DNA from: an uncultured Eudoraea sp. | GTDB taxonomy: Bacteria; Bacteroidota; Bacteroidia; Flavobacteriales; Flavobacteriaceae | NCBI RefSeq assembly: GCF_947490415.1 | Contig: NZ_CANLGX010000010.1 | Location: forward strand, 1 to 42,561 | Length of the DNA: 42,561 nucleotides | Direction: 5' to 3' | Shown: positions 42,362 to 42,561 of the stretch, piece after piece | How positions within the stretch are numbered: position 1 is the first letter of the stretch | Layout of the letters: every line of letters starts with the position of its first letter | Notes under the pieces: model-generated | Told to the model about the DNA's origin: nothing | What the model saw: only the letters and a program-made list of their open reading frames with translations | The model's database searches: none | Translations under genes and position numbers: made by a program

Positions 42362-42561
42362 ATGATAAATTTCTTTAGACGTATTCGCAAGAAACTAGCC
42401 GACGATAACAAGCCACTAAAATACATGAGGTATGCTATTGGGGAGATTGTGCTTGTGGTAATTGGGATTTTGATTGCTCTTTCCATTAATAATTGGAATG
42501 ACTACAGAAAAGACAGGATTGAAGAGAAAAACCTATATAAAACCTTAATTAGAAGTCTGAA
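42362..42561 (+). CDS. DUF6090-family membrane-anchored protein, copy C (cut by window end)
   Basis: From the ATG at 42362 the visible 66 residues repeat the family start (MINFFRRIRKKLADDNK, YMRYAIGEIVLVVIGILIALSINNWN) with Ser replacing Gln before INNWN, then a charged helix (DYRKDRIEEKNLYKTLIRSL). It runs past the right edge, so the length is not known. Forty nt of non-coding sequence lie between the broken copy and this start. Confidence 0.85.
   Translation, partial: MINFFRRIRKKLADDNKPLKYMRYAIGEIVLVVIGILIALSINNWNDYRKDRIEEKNLYKTLIRSL

Overview
The window looks like a chromosomal stretch from a marine-type member of the Flavobacteriaceae (Bacteroidetes). The signs are low GC, a type IX secretion C-terminal sorting domain on a tyrosinase, many SpII lipoproteins, Tat-leader oxidoreductases, TAnnTTTG-like promoter boxes, arrays of DUF6090-type proteins, a GH127/sulfatase pair and weak Shine-Dalgarno signals. 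No rRNA, complete tRNA, CRISPR array, transposase or integrase gene was seen.

Layout. (1) 1-2852: the 3' end of a large surface protein (Ig-like, FN3, coiled coil) and a secreted tyrosinase, closed on the right by a 23-nt copy of a tRNA-Asp 3' end and a tRNA-style terminator. This looks like the scar of an integration event, so the left 2.8 kb may be the edge of a genomic island. (2) 3045-4731: a VOC protein and an MDR-family oxidoreductase. (3) 4852-10369, minus strand: a tight five-gene operon with a PLP fold-type II enzyme, a DUF1611/DgcN-like protein, a PP-loop ATPase with a Cys4 site, a creatininase-family amidohydrolase and an enolase-superfamily epimerase (dipeptide epimerase/DgcA-like). 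I infer a route acting on a D-glutamyl or peptidoglycan-derived compound; the full combination is not one I recognise. (4) 10614-12114: CorA and a YfiM-like protein. (5) 12271-30284, plus strand: a long run with a lipoprotein aldose 1-epimerase, a complete four-enzyme trans-4-hydroxyproline pathway, galactokinase, a Tat-type Gfo/Idh/MocA protein, a PQQ/heme alcohol dehydrogenase, a DUF5996-like protein, an amidase, a NYN/LOTUS protein, a GH127 beta-L-arabinofuranosidase and a sulfatase. Hydroxyproline, galactose and beta-L-arabinofuranose are the parts of hydroxyproline-rich glycoproteins (extensins, AGPs), so the stretch may act as a salvage locus for algal or plant glycoproteins. (6) 30330-32053, minus: a membrane protein, a GNAT and a UPF0114 protein. 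(7) 32108-36633, minus: a DinB-type Y-family polymerase and a DnaE2-like polymerase, separated by a repeat-rich 280 bp. (8) 36789-38176: a PadR regulator with two operator-like palindromes and its coupled membrane protein. (9) 38237-39712, minus: three paralogous 56-aa single-TM proteins, a 36-aa hydrophobic peptide and two good intrinsic terminators. (10) 40105-42561: an unknown 116-aa gene and a tandem array of DUF6090-type membrane proteins with a broken copy in the middle; the array runs off the right edge.

The most unusual parts are the five-gene D-glutamyl-type operon, the joining of hydroxyproline and sugar enzymes, and the small-protein family at 38.2-39.7 kb. All functions are read from sequence motifs and family knowledge; no database search was run.
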